Notes under the pieces: model-generated
What the model saw: the letters and a program-made list of their open reading frames with translations, nothing else
What the model was told of the DNA's origin: nothing
The model's database searches: none
Origin: Parapedobacter lycopersici
GTDB taxonomy: Bacteria; Bacteroidota; Bacteroidia; Sphingobacteriales; Sphingobacteriaceae
NCBI RefSeq assembly: GCF_024643285.1
Contig: NZ_JAMSLW010000001.1
Coordinates: 248,001 to 312,000 of the forward strand
Direction: 5' to 3'
DNA: 64,000 nucleotides
Translations under genes and position numbers: made by a program
Part shown: piece by piece, positions 17,340-25,873 of the stretch
How the letters are laid out: each line of letters opens with the position of its first letter
How positions within the stretch are numbered: position 1 is the stretch's first letter

Positions 17340-18089
17340 TTACACCTGCTGCGCGACAAAATCCCAGTTAACCACATTCCACCAGTTGCTGATGTAGTCG
17401 GGCCGTCTGTTCTGGTAATGCAGGTAATATGCATGTTCCCAGACGTCAAGACCCAGTAACGGTTTACCGGATAATTCCACATCATCCATCAGCGGATTGT
17501 CCTGATTGGGTGTAGATCCTATTTTAAGTGTACCGTTATCACTCACCAGCCAGGCCCAGCCCGATCCGAACTGTCCCGCTCCGGCGGCGGCAAACTGCTG
17601 CTTAAATTCATCTAATGATCCAAAAGTGCCGTTAATGGCGTCGAGTAATGCGCCGGTCGGTGCGTTACCTTCTACAGGTGCGCGCAGCGACTTCCAGAAA
17701 AAAGAATGGTTCCAGGCACCACCGCCATTATTGCGCACGGTATCCGATAGTTTCGATATGCTGGCAAATAATTCCTCTGGCGTAGCATAAGTCAGTCCTT
17801 CGTCCTTGATAGCGGCGTTTACTTTGTCGATATACCCGGTGTGGTGTTTGGTGTAGTGGATTTCCATCGTACGTGCATCGATGTGCGGTTCCAGGGCCCC
17901 GTATTCAAAACCCAGCGGATCCTGGGAAAAAGTCAGTGCATCGCCTGTTCCCGATTGGTTGGATGACGTTGGTGCGCCGCATCCGGCCAGCAGATTTACG
18001 GGGTTTACTCCCAATACGGTGGATGCTGCGGTAGCGGCGGAAAAACCAAGGGTTGTACGTAGAAAATTCCTTCTGTTTGTGGATGCCAT
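17340..18089 (-). CDS. Exported Fe/Mn superoxide dismutase with Tat signal and lipobox
   Basis: Dismutates superoxide to O2 and H2O2. Starting at ATG 18089, the protein (249 residues) opens with [16 protein letters not shown], a twin-arginine motif, followed by a hydrophobic segment and LLAGC, a lipobox. It is therefore probably folded in the cytoplasm, exported by Tat and lipid-anchored in the periplasm or envelope. The catalytic part has the four metal ligands: His in LEPHID, His in KHHTGY, and [11 protein letters not shown] giving Asp and His. Relatives without a signal are about 200 residues. An upstream in-frame ATG at 18125 would spoil the signal peptide and is unlikely. Confidence 0.92.
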   Translation of the reverse strand: MASTNRRNFLRTTLGFSAATAASTVLGVNPVNLLAGCGAPTSSNQSGTGDALTFSQDPLGFEYGALEPHIDARTMEIHYTKHHTGYIDKVNAAIKDEGLTYATPEELFASISKLSDTVRNNGGGAWNHSFFWKSLRAPVEGNAPTGALLDAINGTFGSLDEFKQQFAAAGAGQFGSGWAWLVSDNGTLKIGSTPNQDNPLMDDVELSGKPLLGLDVWEHAYYLHYQNRRPDYISNWWNVVNWDFVAQQV

Positions 18090-18198
18090 AATGGTTAACG
18101 ATTTGTATTTACCTGATATATACAACCAAATGTAGGAATTTGTTTTTAAACAGGGCCGATTTCAGCCATTTATTTAAGGAATGTGACAAAGCCGGTTG

Positions 18199-18909
18199 CT
18201 ACGCACACGTGCCGTCGGGACTGCAGGAAGGGCCTTCGCTCACCTCCAGCGTTACCTTCGGGTGGTCCGAACGCCACTCCGCAAATGATTTTTCCAGTGT
18301 TTGCAGAAAAACAGCGGTTGGCTGTGCACCGGATACCGCGTATTTTCGGTTAAATATAAAGAAAGGTACACCCTGAATTCCAATTTGCCGTGCTTCCCGG
18401 ATATCGGCGGCCACCTCGTCGGCATATTGATTGCTTTGCAGTACCTGCTGCGCATCCCCGCCATCCAGGCCTATTTCCGCGGCGAGGGTAACCAAGGTTG
18501 CCGTATCGCCAACATTTTTTCCGGCCGTGAAATGCGCATGGAATAGCTTCTCCTTCAATTCGTTGCCGAGCTGCCGCGCCTTTGCGAAATGGAGCAGCCG
18601 GTGGGCGTCAAAGGTATTGGTGACAATGGCCCGGTCGAAATGGAACTGTAACCCCGCAGCCGCGCCGGCCCGGGCTACATTGGCGGTCATTTCCTCGGCC
18701 TGCGCCAAACTGATGCCTTTCCGGTCCGACAGGTACTGGTAAGTGTCTCCGTAGGATGTATTTTTAGCCAGCGTGGGGTCAAGCTGAAAGCTCTTCCACT
18801 CCAATTCCACAGCAGCGGCATCGGCAAACTGTTGCAACGCATGTTCATAGTTGTGTTTGCCAATATAACAGAATGGACACATGATGTCCGACCAAACTTC
18901 TACTTTCAT
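18199..18909 (-). CDS. FrnE-like DsbA family oxidoreductase
   Basis: Thioredoxin-fold protein of 236 residues without a signal peptide, hence cytoplasmic. The active site is MCPFCYIGK at residues 10-18 (C-P-F-C), and the fold-typical cis-proline region is GVPFFIFNRKY. This is the FrnE/2-hydroxychromene-2-carboxylate-isomerase-like branch, often linked to oxidative stress. The C-terminus PSCSPDGTCA adds two cysteines that could form a second redox pair or bind metal. It lies next to a superoxide dismutase and oxidoreductases on the same strand. Confidence 0.88.
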   Translation of the reverse strand: MKVEVWSDIMCPFCYIGKHNYEHALQQFADAAAVELEWKSFQLDPTLAKNTSYGDTYQYLSDRKGISLAQAEEMTANVARAGAAAGLQFHFDRAIVTNTFDAHRLLHFAKARQLGNELKEKLFHAHFTAGKNVGDTATLVTLAAEIGLDGGDAQQVLQSNQYADEVAADIREARQIGIQGVPFFIFNRKYAVSGAQPTAVFLQTLEKSFAEWRSDHPKVTLEVSEGPSCSPDGTCA

Positions 18910-18939
18910 ATCAATTGTCTTAAGCTGATTTTACTTTGA

Positions 18940-19908
18940 TTATTTATTTCCGGAAACCGCACTTGCCTCGTCCAGCTGCGCCATTTGGCCGGGAGTAAGC
19001 CGCAATGAAACGGCTCCTGTGATATCGGCCAGCTGTGCCTCGGTGGTGGCGCTTACGATTGGTGCAGTAATAAAGGGTTTGTGTAGCTGCCATGAAATAG
19101 CTACCTGAGCAATAGGAACATCAAGGTCAGCCGATACTTGGTCTAACGCATGTAATATTGCCATCCCGCGTGCGTTCAGGTACTGGTCAACAATGCCCGC
19201 TCCACGTGGACTTTTACCGGCGTCGCCGGCATTCCGGTACTTGCCGCTGAGGAATCCACTGGCCAGTGCGTAGTAGCTGATGACGGCCAAGCCTTCCGCA
19301 TTCACCAAGGGCAGGTATTCCTTTTCAAACTGCTCGCGGTCGTACAGGTTGTACAGTGGCTGTACACTGATGTAGGAAGCCAGCCCGTTTGCCGCAGCAT
19401 ACTGGTTCGCAGCCGATATGCGCTCGGCGGACAGGTTGGACGCGCCGATGTAGCGCACCTTGCCCGCCCGGACCAGGGCGTTGAAGGCGTCCATGGTTTC
19501 TTCCTGCGGCGTGTCAGGGTCATCGTAATGCGACTGATAAAGATCGATGTAATCAGTTTTCAGCCTTTTCAGGGATGCATCCACGGCCTGTTGGATGTAG
19601 GCCGCACGCAATCCCTTTTTTCCATCTCCCATGTCGCCGCCGAGTTTTGTGGCAATAACCAGCTGGTCCCGTTTTCCGGTTTTCCTGAGCCAGTTGCCGA
19701 TGATCGTCTCGGATTCGCCGCCACGGTTGCCCGGAACCCAGGTCGAATAGGTATCAGCCGTGTCGATAAAATTGAAGCCGGCATCCACAAATGCGTCGAG
19801 GATCCGGAAAGACTGCTTTTCATCCAATGTCCAGCCGAATACATTTCCGCCGAAGGCGATGGGGGAAACTTTTAAGTCGGATTGCCCGAGTGTTCTTTTA
19901 TCGGTCAT
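18940..19908 (-). CDS. Aldo/keto reductase
   Basis: NADPH-dependent carbonyl reductase with a (beta/alpha)8 barrel, 322 residues. The catalytic tetrad is visible: Asp and Tyr in FIDTADTYSTW, Lys in VIATKLGG, and His in YQSHYDDP. The TYSTWVPGNRGGESE segment and C-terminal ISWQLHKPFITAPIV place it in the YajO/Tas-like group. The gene ends 30 bp before the frnE-like gene start, so the two could share a transcript. The natural substrate is unknown. Confidence 0.92.
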   Translation of the reverse strand: MTDKRTLGQSDLKVSPIAFGGNVFGWTLDEKQSFRILDAFVDAGFNFIDTADTYSTWVPGNRGGESETIIGNWLRKTGKRDQLVIATKLGGDMGDGKKGLRAAYIQQAVDASLKRLKTDYIDLYQSHYDDPDTPQEETMDAFNALVRAGKVRYIGASNLSAERISAANQYAAANGLASYISVQPLYNLYDREQFEKEYLPLVNAEGLAVISYYALASGFLSGKYRNAGDAGKSPRGAGIVDQYLNARGMAILHALDQVSADLDVPIAQVAISWQLHKPFITAPIVSATTEAQLADITGAVSLRLTPGQMAQLDEASAVSGNK

Positions 19909-20022
19909 TTTAGTTGTATTTATTGATATTACAATCTGGTCACGGTTTCGTTTTCCATTAAAGGCGGCCCCGGGGCTGTGACATTTCCCAGGACCACCTA
20001 ACCTGTGTAGTGATCGCCGTTA

Positions 20023-20655
20023 TTAAGCGATTTTTAAAAACAGTTCATCGCTGGGGATGCGTACCTTTTTCTGGTTTACCAGCCAGTCGTTTTCGCTGTC
20101 ACGGTAGCCCAGTGGGAGCAAGGTTACACTTTTTAATCCCTGCTGGGGCAGTTGCAGCAATTCGTCCAGTGCCGCATTATCGAATCCTTCCATCGGGGTG
20201 GCGTCCACTTTCAATTCAGCCGCCGCGGCAATGGCCACGCCAAACGCGATGTATGCCTGGCGCGCAGCGTGTTCAAAATTTACACTGGCGGGCCGAGTTA
20301 AATACAGACTTTTTAACCGGTTTTTGTAATCGTCAAACGTGTTTTCGGGCAGTCCCCGTTCGGCTACCGTATGGTTGAAGATTTCGTTTATCCGCTCATC
20401 TGAGTAGTTATCCCACGCCGCGAACACAAGTAAATGTGAGCTCTCCGAGATCTGGGTCTGTCCATAGGCAATCGGCTGGATCTTCGCCTTCAGTTCCGGG
20501 TTGGTAATGACGATTACTTTAAACGGCTGCAGGCCGGATGAAGTGGGAGCGAGGCGGGCGGCAGTTAAAATCTTGTCGACCTGCTCCTGAGGTACCGGCT
20601 GACCGTTCATTTTTTTTGTGGCATAACGCCAGTTTAATGCTTCAATGAGTTGCAT
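20023..20655 (-). CDS. NAD(P)H-dependent nitroreductase family oxidoreductase
   Basis: FMN enzyme of 210 residues similar to NfsB-type nitroreductases. The FMN-binding start is RYATKKMNGQPVP, then LAPTSSGLQPFKVIVI, and near the end LQLPQQGLKSVTLLPLGYRD. It reduces quinones, nitroaromatics or flavins with NAD(P)H. It lies directly downstream of the TetR gene on the same strand (46 bp gap), so it is a probable target of that regulator. Confidence 0.92.
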   Translation of the reverse strand: MQLIEALNWRYATKKMNGQPVPQEQVDKILTAARLAPTSSGLQPFKVIVITNPELKAKIQPIAYGQTQISESSHLLVFAAWDNYSDERINEIFNHTVAERGLPENTFDDYKNRLKSLYLTRPASVNFEHAARQAYIAFGVAIAAAAELKVDATPMEGFDNAALDELLQLPQQGLKSVTLLPLGYRDSENDWLVNQKKVRIPSDELFLKIA

Positions 20656-20701
20656 GTGTGCTTCAGTTAAATAGTGTTTAATATTTAATAATCAAATTGT
20701 T

Positions 20702-21301
20702 TTAGTTCATCAGAGCCTTCACAAATCCGTTGATGGCATCCTCCAGTGTGAGCCTTGCTTTTTCAGGGCATCCGGGGACGGCGATCAGGCTCATGGCCAC
20801 GAGGCCGTGCAGGATGGACCAGAATGTGGTGGTCTTCAGGTGGGTGTCCGTTTCCGGGTTTTTCCCGGCGCGTATCGCTTCTTCAATTGCGGTATGCAAC
20901 ACATCGCTTACCTCTTTGATTTCCCTGATCTCCCGGACCATTTCACAGGTGGGGATACCTAAACCATACATGAGCTGGTAGTGCCTGGGATGCTGGGTAG
21001 CAAATTCCCAGTAGGCCCGGGCAAGGGCCATCAGTCGGGCTTCGGGGGCGTCACCCGCCTGCTGGGCGTCCGATAGCTGGCTGGCCAGCAACACATAGCC
21101 TTCCCGTGAGAAAGCTTCCAGAATAGCGTCTTTACTTTCGAAATGCTTGTATACGACCGGGGTACTGTATTCAATACCATCGGCAATCCTGCGGATCGAC
21201 AACGCCTCCCAGCCCAATTCTTCAACAATTTGCCAGGATTGCGCAAGTATTGCGGCGCGGACCTCATCCTGTTGTCTTTGTTTACGTTCAGCGATTCCCA
21301 T
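20702..21301 (-). CDS. TetR/AcrR family transcriptional regulator
   Basis: Repressor-type regulator, 199 residues from ATG 21301 (the frame also permits GTG 21310). The helix-turn-helix lies at the N-terminus: ILAQSWQIVEELGWEALSIR, then YSTPVVYKHFESKDAILEAF. The C-terminal part is a WHG/TetR_C-like ligand domain. A large interrupted palindrome overlaps its start codon and promoter (21302-21338), consistent with autoregulation. Its likely targets are the nitroreductase and aldo/keto reductase downstream. Confidence 0.9.
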   Translation of the reverse strand: MGIAERKQRQQDEVRAAILAQSWQIVEELGWEALSIRRIADGIEYSTPVVYKHFESKDAILEAFSREGYVLLASQLSDAQQAGDAPEARLMALARAYWEFATQHPRHYQLMYGLGIPTCEMVREIREIKEVSDVLHTAIEEAIRAGKNPETDTHLKTTTFWSILHGLVAMSLIAVPGCPEKARLTLEDAINGFVKALMN

Positions 21302-21338
21302 TTGTGACACCGTGTATAAAAGTTAACACTGTCAGCAA
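21302..21338 (-). promoter_or_regulatory. Candidate TetR operator
   Basis: Interrupted inverted repeat TTG-TGACA-CC-GTGT, 10 nt, ACAC-TGTCA-G-CAA, immediately upstream of the TetR ATG. It overlaps a minus-strand -7 box TACTTTTG (21343-21336). Size and position fit an autoregulatory TetR site. Confidence 0.45.
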
Positions 21339-21421
21339 AAGTAACAATAGAAACATTATGCCGGAAATGGATTGGCTGAAAACGACAATTAGATGACGAA
21401 AAGCCGCCTGTAGTGCCCGGT

Positions 21422-22618
21422 TTAGGCGTTGGGGCGGCGGAATATCAGGTGACCCAGCAGCATCAATACCGTACAGCCGATTCCCACAACCGTCACACCG
21501 GTCCACGCCATGTATTCCCAGGCCAGCGCAGCAATGAGGGTACCCAGCGATCCGCCGATAAAATAGCTCGTCATGTAAATGGTATTTACCCGGTTTGTCG
21601 CTTCGGGGTGCCGGGCAAAAATGATGGCCTGGTTGGTCAGGTGGATGGCCTGCAGCGCCATGTCGATGAACAGCACGCCCACAATCAGCGCCAGGTAGCT
21701 CGTCGCTCCCGGACCGCCCAGCAGGAACCAGGAAAGCAGGGTAACGGCAGTCATAATGATAATAAGCCGGTTTTTGTTGAGCCGGTCAATCCGTTTGCCC
21801 AGGATGGCCGGTGCGATCGCGCCGGCTACCCCCAGAATTCCGAATGCGCCGGCTACTCCGCTCCCGGCATGGAACGGCGGTCCTTCCAGGTGAAAGACCA
21901 ACGTAGTCCAGAATGCGGTAAATGTGGCAAAACTGCATGCTCCACGCCAGGAAGCCAGCCGCAGTTCCGGGTCCGACCGGAAGTAGTGCGCGAGCGACCG
22001 CATCAGGGCGGCATAGCCGCCGGTGAAACCGGGTGCCACCTCAGGCAACTGTCGAATCAGGATAATCCAGTAGATGAACATGGCTACCGCACCGCCGAAA
22101 TACATATAACGCCAGCCCAGGTATTCGCCCACTACACCGCTGATGATGCGAGAGGCGAGCACACCGATCAGCAGACCGCTCATGACCAGACCAATGGCGT
22201 GGTTTTTCCGGTCGGGGGTAGCCAGCGTGGCGGCCATCGGCACGAACAGTTGCGGTATCACGCAACTCAATCCGATCAGGAAGCTTGCCGTTGCCAGCCC
22301 CGTCAGTGAGCCGCTGAAAGTCGCCAGCAGAAGTGAAAGCGGAATAAACGGAAAAATAGCCAGCACCAGCCGCCTACGGTAATACATATCGGCCAATGGT
22401 ACCACAAAGAACAGCCCGGCCGCATACCCGATCTGCGTTAGCATGGCCACAATACCCACTTCACTTTCCGAAACGTTAAAATCCCGGGCAATCTGGCCCA
22501 ATAGAGGCTGGTTGTAATAATTATTGGCCACAACAAGTCCGGCACCGACGGTCATCAGCCACAAGGTCCGTTTATCCAGGCCACTGTCGGGCGGGGAGGG
22601 CTGCCTATCGTAAAACAT
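21422..22618 (-). CDS. MFS transporter
   Basis: Major facilitator superfamily protein of 398 residues and about 12 helices, similar to YnfM/YgaY-type drug exporters. The frame is open for 67 more codons upstream, but ATG 22618 (MFYDRQPSPPDSG) is preceded by a clear ribosome-binding site (GGTAAAGGAGG), and the first helix (TLWLMTVGAGLVVANNYYN) begins soon after. The loop after helix 2 reads PLADMYYRRRLVL, the usual MFS charged loop. Substrate unknown. Transcribed toward the TetR gene on the same strand but with its own promoter region. Confidence 0.9.
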   Translation of the reverse strand: MFYDRQPSPPDSGLDKRTLWLMTVGAGLVVANNYYNQPLLGQIARDFNVSESEVGIVAMLTQIGYAAGLFFVVPLADMYYRRRLVLAIFPFIPLSLLLATFSGSLTGLATASFLIGLSCVIPQLFVPMAATLATPDRKNHAIGLVMSGLLIGVLASRIISGVVGEYLGWRYMYFGGAVAMFIYWIILIRQLPEVAPGFTGGYAALMRSLAHYFRSDPELRLASWRGACSFATFTAFWTTLVFHLEGPPFHAGSGVAGAFGILGVAGAIAPAILGKRIDRLNKNRLIIIMTAVTLLSWFLLGGPGATSYLALIVGVLFIDMALQAIHLTNQAIIFARHPEATNRVNTIYMTSYFIGGSLGTLIAALAWEYMAWTGVTVVGIGCTVLMLLGHLIFRRPNA

Positions 22619-22862
22619 CAGGCGAAGTCCTCCTTTACCTCCCTGTGATAGCCATACGGACCCAGGGAAGCGAAACGATGACCAGGTGCCCGGCGCCGGT
22701 ACGGCAATGACAGGAGAGAACCGGGGATAAATACAATCATTTGCTGCTTTTTCATCAGGTAGTTTTTGAAACCGGGCAAAAATACCTAATTTTTTTTCGC
22801 CCTGCCATAACGTTGTCATCCGCGGCCGCTACTTTCGCTTATATAACAAATAATTGCAGAAC

Positions 22863-23360
22863 ATGGATATCATTAAAGAACTCTTAACTGAAATGGAAAA
22901 TGAAGCGGTAACCACCCGCAAAATGCTGGCCCTCGTACCGGACGACCGGCTTGACTGGTCGCCGCATCCAAAAAGCATGACGCTGAAACAATTGGCCACA
23001 CACGTCGCTGAGATCCCTTCGTGGGTGGTAATCGCCGTTGATCACGATGAACTGGATTTCAATGCAGGCAGCTATCAGCCGGCACCGGTTAGCAGCAACG
23101 CGGATTTATTGGCGCTGTTTGATCAATCATACCAGGCCGGGCATGCCGCATTGAGCCGGTTGCCGGAATCCAATCTGGACACGCCCTGGATTATGCGTGG
23201 TGGCGAAATCGTTTACCTGGACACCACAAAATACGGCATGGTCCGCCATGCTTTTGCCCAAACGATACACCACCGGGCACAGTTGGGCGTATTCCTGCGA
23301 TTGCTGGACATCGCCATTCCCGGAAGTTACGGTCCGAGTGCCGATGAAATGGGGGGATAG
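22863..23360 (+). CDS. DinB family protein
   Basis: Four-helix-bundle protein of 165 residues from ATG 22863 (an upstream TTG is also in frame). Family-typical features are the N-terminal DRLDWSPHPKSMTLKQLATHV, with its metal-site histidine, and the C-terminal HHRAQLGVFLRLL, with the two further histidines. DinB/YfiT proteins bind divalent metal and many are thiol transferases. The specific role here is unknown. A hairpin overlaps the stop codon. Confidence 0.9.
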   Translation: MDIIKELLTEMENEAVTTRKMLALVPDDRLDWSPHPKSMTLKQLATHVAEIPSWVVIAVDHDELDFNAGSYQPAPVSSNADLLALFDQSYQAGHAALSRLPESNLDTPWIMRGGEIVYLDTTKYGMVRHAFAQTIHHRAQLGVFLRLLDIAIPGSYGPSADEMGG

Positions 23361-23371
23361 CCCCCATTTTC
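23349..23371 (+). terminator. Hairpin overlapping the DinB stop codon
   Basis: ATGGGGG (23349-23355) pairs with CCCCCAT (23361-23367) around a GATAG loop, followed by TTTT. The stop codon sits in the loop, so termination and translation end at the same place. Confidence 0.55.
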
Positions 23372-23416
23372 CGGTGTGTGCCGCTTTCACTGCCCGGTTT
23401 TTCGGAAAAAGAATGT

Positions 23417-23424
23417 TAAATTTG
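23417..23424 (+). promoter_or_regulatory. -7 box 4 nt before the rocD start codon
   Basis: TAAATTTG matches TAnnTTTG; only GCAC lies between it and the ATG at 23429. A leaderless transcript is expected. The -33 region is T-rich but lacks a clear TTG. Confidence 0.5.
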
Positions 23425-23428
23425 GCAC

Positions 23429-24664
23429 ATGTCACGCACAACCGGTCAGCATACCAAAACCCAGGAATTCATTGCGAAGGAATTAACCTACAGCGCCCAT
23501 AACTACCACCCCCTGCCGGTAGTGCTGGAACGGGGTGAGGGGGTATACCTCTGGGATGTGGAAGGAAATCGGTATTACGATTTCCTTTCCGGTTATTCTG
23601 CCGTGAATCAGGGACATTGCCACCCGAAGATCATTGCGGCGCTGGTAGACCAGGCCCAAAAGCTCACGTTAACGTCCCGGGCGTTTCACAGCGACCTGCT
23701 GGGGGAGTATGCACAATACATCACGGGATATTTTGGATATGAAAAGGTACTGCCGATGAACAGCGGGGTGGAAGCGGTGGAGACGGCACTGAAAATAGCC
23801 CGCCGCTGGGGCTATGATAAAAAAGGCATACCCGCCAACATGGCCAAAATCATTACGGTGGAAGGTAATTTCCATGGCCGTACGCTTAACGTTGTTTCGT
23901 TCAGCACGGACCCGTCATCGCGCGATGGTTTCGGACCTTTCATGCCCGGTTACGAAATTATTCCATACAACGACCTTGATGCATTGGCTGCTGCATTAAA
24001 CGACCCGAATGTCGCCGGTTTCCTCGTAGAACCCATTCAGGGCGAAGCAGGGGTTTATGTGCCCGATGACGGTTACCTGGCGGCGGCCTATGCGCTGTGC
24101 CGGAAGGCCGATGTGTTGTTTATCGGCGATGAAATCCAGACCGGACTGGCCCGCACAGGCAGGATGCTGGCATGCGACCACGAAGGGGTGCGGCCGGACA
24201 TCCTGATCCTTGGTAAAGCACTAAGCGGCGGAACGATGCCAATATCAGCGGTACTGGCGGATGATGCCGTGATGCTTTGTATCAGGCCGGGCGAGCATGG
24301 TTCTACTTTCGGAGGGAATCCTTTGGCCTGTAAGGTTGCCATTGCTGCCCTGGAAGTACTGAAAGAGGAAAACCTGGCCGCGCATGCGGACGAGCTGGGT
24401 GCGTATTTCCGGGAGCGGCTGCTGGCGCTCCGCCACCCCAACATCAAGCAGGTGAGGGGTAAGGGCCTGCTTAATGCCATTGTGATTGACCACCCCAACC
24501 CGGATGCAGCCTGGGAACTTTGCCTGGCCCTGAAAACCAATGGGCTGCTTGCCAAGCCGACACACGGCGATAAAATCCGTTTTGCCCCCCCGCTGGTGAT
24601 TACGCGGGAGCAGCTGGACGAATGCATTGAGCTTATTAAAATAAGCCTGGCAGCCATAGCGTAG
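23429..24664 (+). CDS. rocD: Ornithine--oxo-acid transaminase
   Basis: PLP enzyme that moves the delta-amino group of ornithine to 2-oxoglutarate, giving glutamate semialdehyde. The 411-residue protein shows [20 protein letters not shown] at the N-terminus, the PLP-phosphate region [26 protein letters not shown], the cofactor aspartate in [14 protein letters not shown] and the Schiff-base lysine in ILGKALSGG. These are specific to ornithine aminotransferase rather than acetylornithine aminotransferase. It appears to be a single-gene unit. There is no other in-frame ATG near the N-terminus, which fixes the start. Confidence 0.94.
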   Translation: MSRTTGQHTKTQEFIAKELTYSAHNYHPLPVVLERGEGVYLWDVEGNRYYDFLSGYSAVNQGHCHPKIIAALVDQAQKLTLTSRAFHSDLLGEYAQYITGYFGYEKVLPMNSGVEAVETALKIARRWGYDKKGIPANMAKIITVEGNFHGRTLNVVSFSTDPSSRDGFGPFMPGYEIIPYNDLDALAAALNDPNVAGFLVEPIQGEAGVYVPDDGYLAAAYALCRKADVLFIGDEIQTGLARTGRMLACDHEGVRPDILILGKALSGGTMPISAVLADDAVMLCIRPGEHGSTFGGNPLACKVAIAALEVLKEENLAAHADELGAYFRERLLALRHPNIKQVRGKGLLNAIVIDHPNPDAAWELCLALKTNGLLAKPTHGDKIRFAPPLVITREQLDECIELIKISLAAIA

Positions 24665-25104
24665 TCATTTTCTCCGCACACGTTTACCTATTCCGGTCTT
24701 CTTAGCCGCAACCCGATGGCGCGGCTTGAAAATCCATTCGATTGTTTCTGGGGATTTGTCCGCCCCTCCGTCGTAACACTTTCGCTTTGCGGACAGGGTG
24801 CGACCGCACTCCCGCCACGGTGGCAGCACGTGCCACCACGTAAAACGTGGACTCACCGTGGACTTACCGTGCATTCAGGGTGCACGCATGTCGACGCAGT
24901 GCCGGGGCATGGCCGGAGCGATACCGAACCAATTGCGGGGGGTGTACTAATTTCCATTTTCATAATAGCGTTCCGAAAGGCCATTATCAATTTTAAAAGG
25001 CATGCCGAAGCCTGGCTTTAAAATCCATAAAAATGAATAAATAATTGATATACAGTATTTTGTTTACTTAACTTAGCCTGATATTACACTAAAAAAAAGA
25101 AACT
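24665..25104 (+). other. 440-bp gap with clustered inverted repeats
   Basis: No gene is supported here. The frames at 24665-24874 (minus) and 24716-25021 (plus) have unlikely composition and no recognisable domain. The notable content is a run of inverted repeats: TGTCCGC/GCGGACA (24757-24763 and 24789-24795), CCACGGTG/CACCGTGG (24815-24822 and 24854-24861), GGTGGCA/TGCCACC (24819-24825 and 24831-24837), CCACGT/ACGTGG (24836-24841 and 24845-24850) and GTGCA/TGCAC (24869-24873 and 24881-24885). An AT-rich promoter-like region precedes the next gene. Confidence 0.6.
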
Positions 25105-25842
25105 ATGGGAAAGGTAGAAAATGGTTATGTCCGCGGGTTGGTGGGCTCCGTAATCAGTCGCCGGGTAGGCGACCTGAATGTGCTGCAGGGACGTCCCCGG
25201 TTACGGAAGCAGCAGACCGCGGGCACAAAAGCCGCGGGAGTGGACTTTGGCACGGCCAGCCGTAGCGCAGGAATGATCAGGCGGGCGTTCTGGACCCTGA
25301 TCCTGGATTATCAGGACAGCGGCATGATCAATCGGCTGAATGCACAAGTACTGCGGGCCATGCGGGCGAACCGCAGCCAGCAGGCAGGAACCATGCAGCT
25401 TGCCGCCGGAAAGTTACACCGCCTGGCGGATTTCCAGTTCAATGCCAAATGCCATATGCAGGATTACCTGTTTGCGGATGTTGATATCACCTGCACAGCA
25501 TCGGGCGGACTGGATATCATTATCCCGGCCTTTGATTCGGAGCGGGACCTGCTGTGGTCGGGTAACGTGACGCACTGCCGTATCCGGCTCCAGGCATTTG
25601 CTTTTGATTTCAGCACCGGGGTCCGGCGTAAGGTCGGCAGCGATGAATACCTCATCCCGCTGCGCACGCGGGAAAAAGCAGTGCCACGGCAATCCTGGCA
25701 TTTCGATGTGTCCGATCCGGCCGGGACGGTAATTATAGTGGGCATGTCCCTTGAATTTTTGCGTCATATGCCGCAGGGTTTTCATTTACTGAACGATATG
25801 GCACTGCATCCTGCGGCCATATTGGGTGCTTTTGTGGTATAA
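25105..25842 (+). CDS. Unrecognised protein, N-terminus reminiscent of DUF6266
   Basis: Protein of 245 residues with no signal peptide or membrane helix. The N-terminal 60 residues have the pattern G-x-V-G-S-V-I-(x)n-R-P-(x)n-K-Q and many R, Q and G residues. This reminds me of DUF6266 proteins of Bacteroidota (basic start, then a beta-rich part), but I cannot assign it firmly. The rest, from about residue 110, looks beta-rich (LFADVDITCTASGGLDIIIP). Function unknown. It is preceded by the structured gap above, and the rlmB frame overlaps its 3' end, although the likely rlmB ATG is 31 bp after its stop. Confidence 0.6.
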   Translation: MGKVENGYVRGLVGSVISRRVGDLNVLQGRPRLRKQQTAGTKAAGVDFGTASRSAGMIRRAFWTLILDYQDSGMINRLNAQVLRAMRANRSQQAGTMQLAAGKLHRLADFQFNAKCHMQDYLFADVDITCTASGGLDIIIPAFDSERDLLWSGNVTHCRIRLQAFAFDFSTGVRRKVGSDEYLIPLRTREKAVPRQSWHFDVSDPAGTVIIVGMSLEFLRHMPQGFHLLNDMALHPAAILGAFVV

Positions 25843-25873
25843 TATCCGTAACTTCGCCGGCAAATACGAATAT

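Noticed and set aside
21413-22309. 298-codon plus-strand frame opposite the MFS gene
   Set aside because: Antisense shadow of a membrane protein; rich in H, Q, R and G with no domain, and no promoter or ribosome-binding site.
24665-25021. Short frames on both strands in the 440-bp gap
   Set aside because: Odd composition and overlap with the inverted repeats; no homology by eye.
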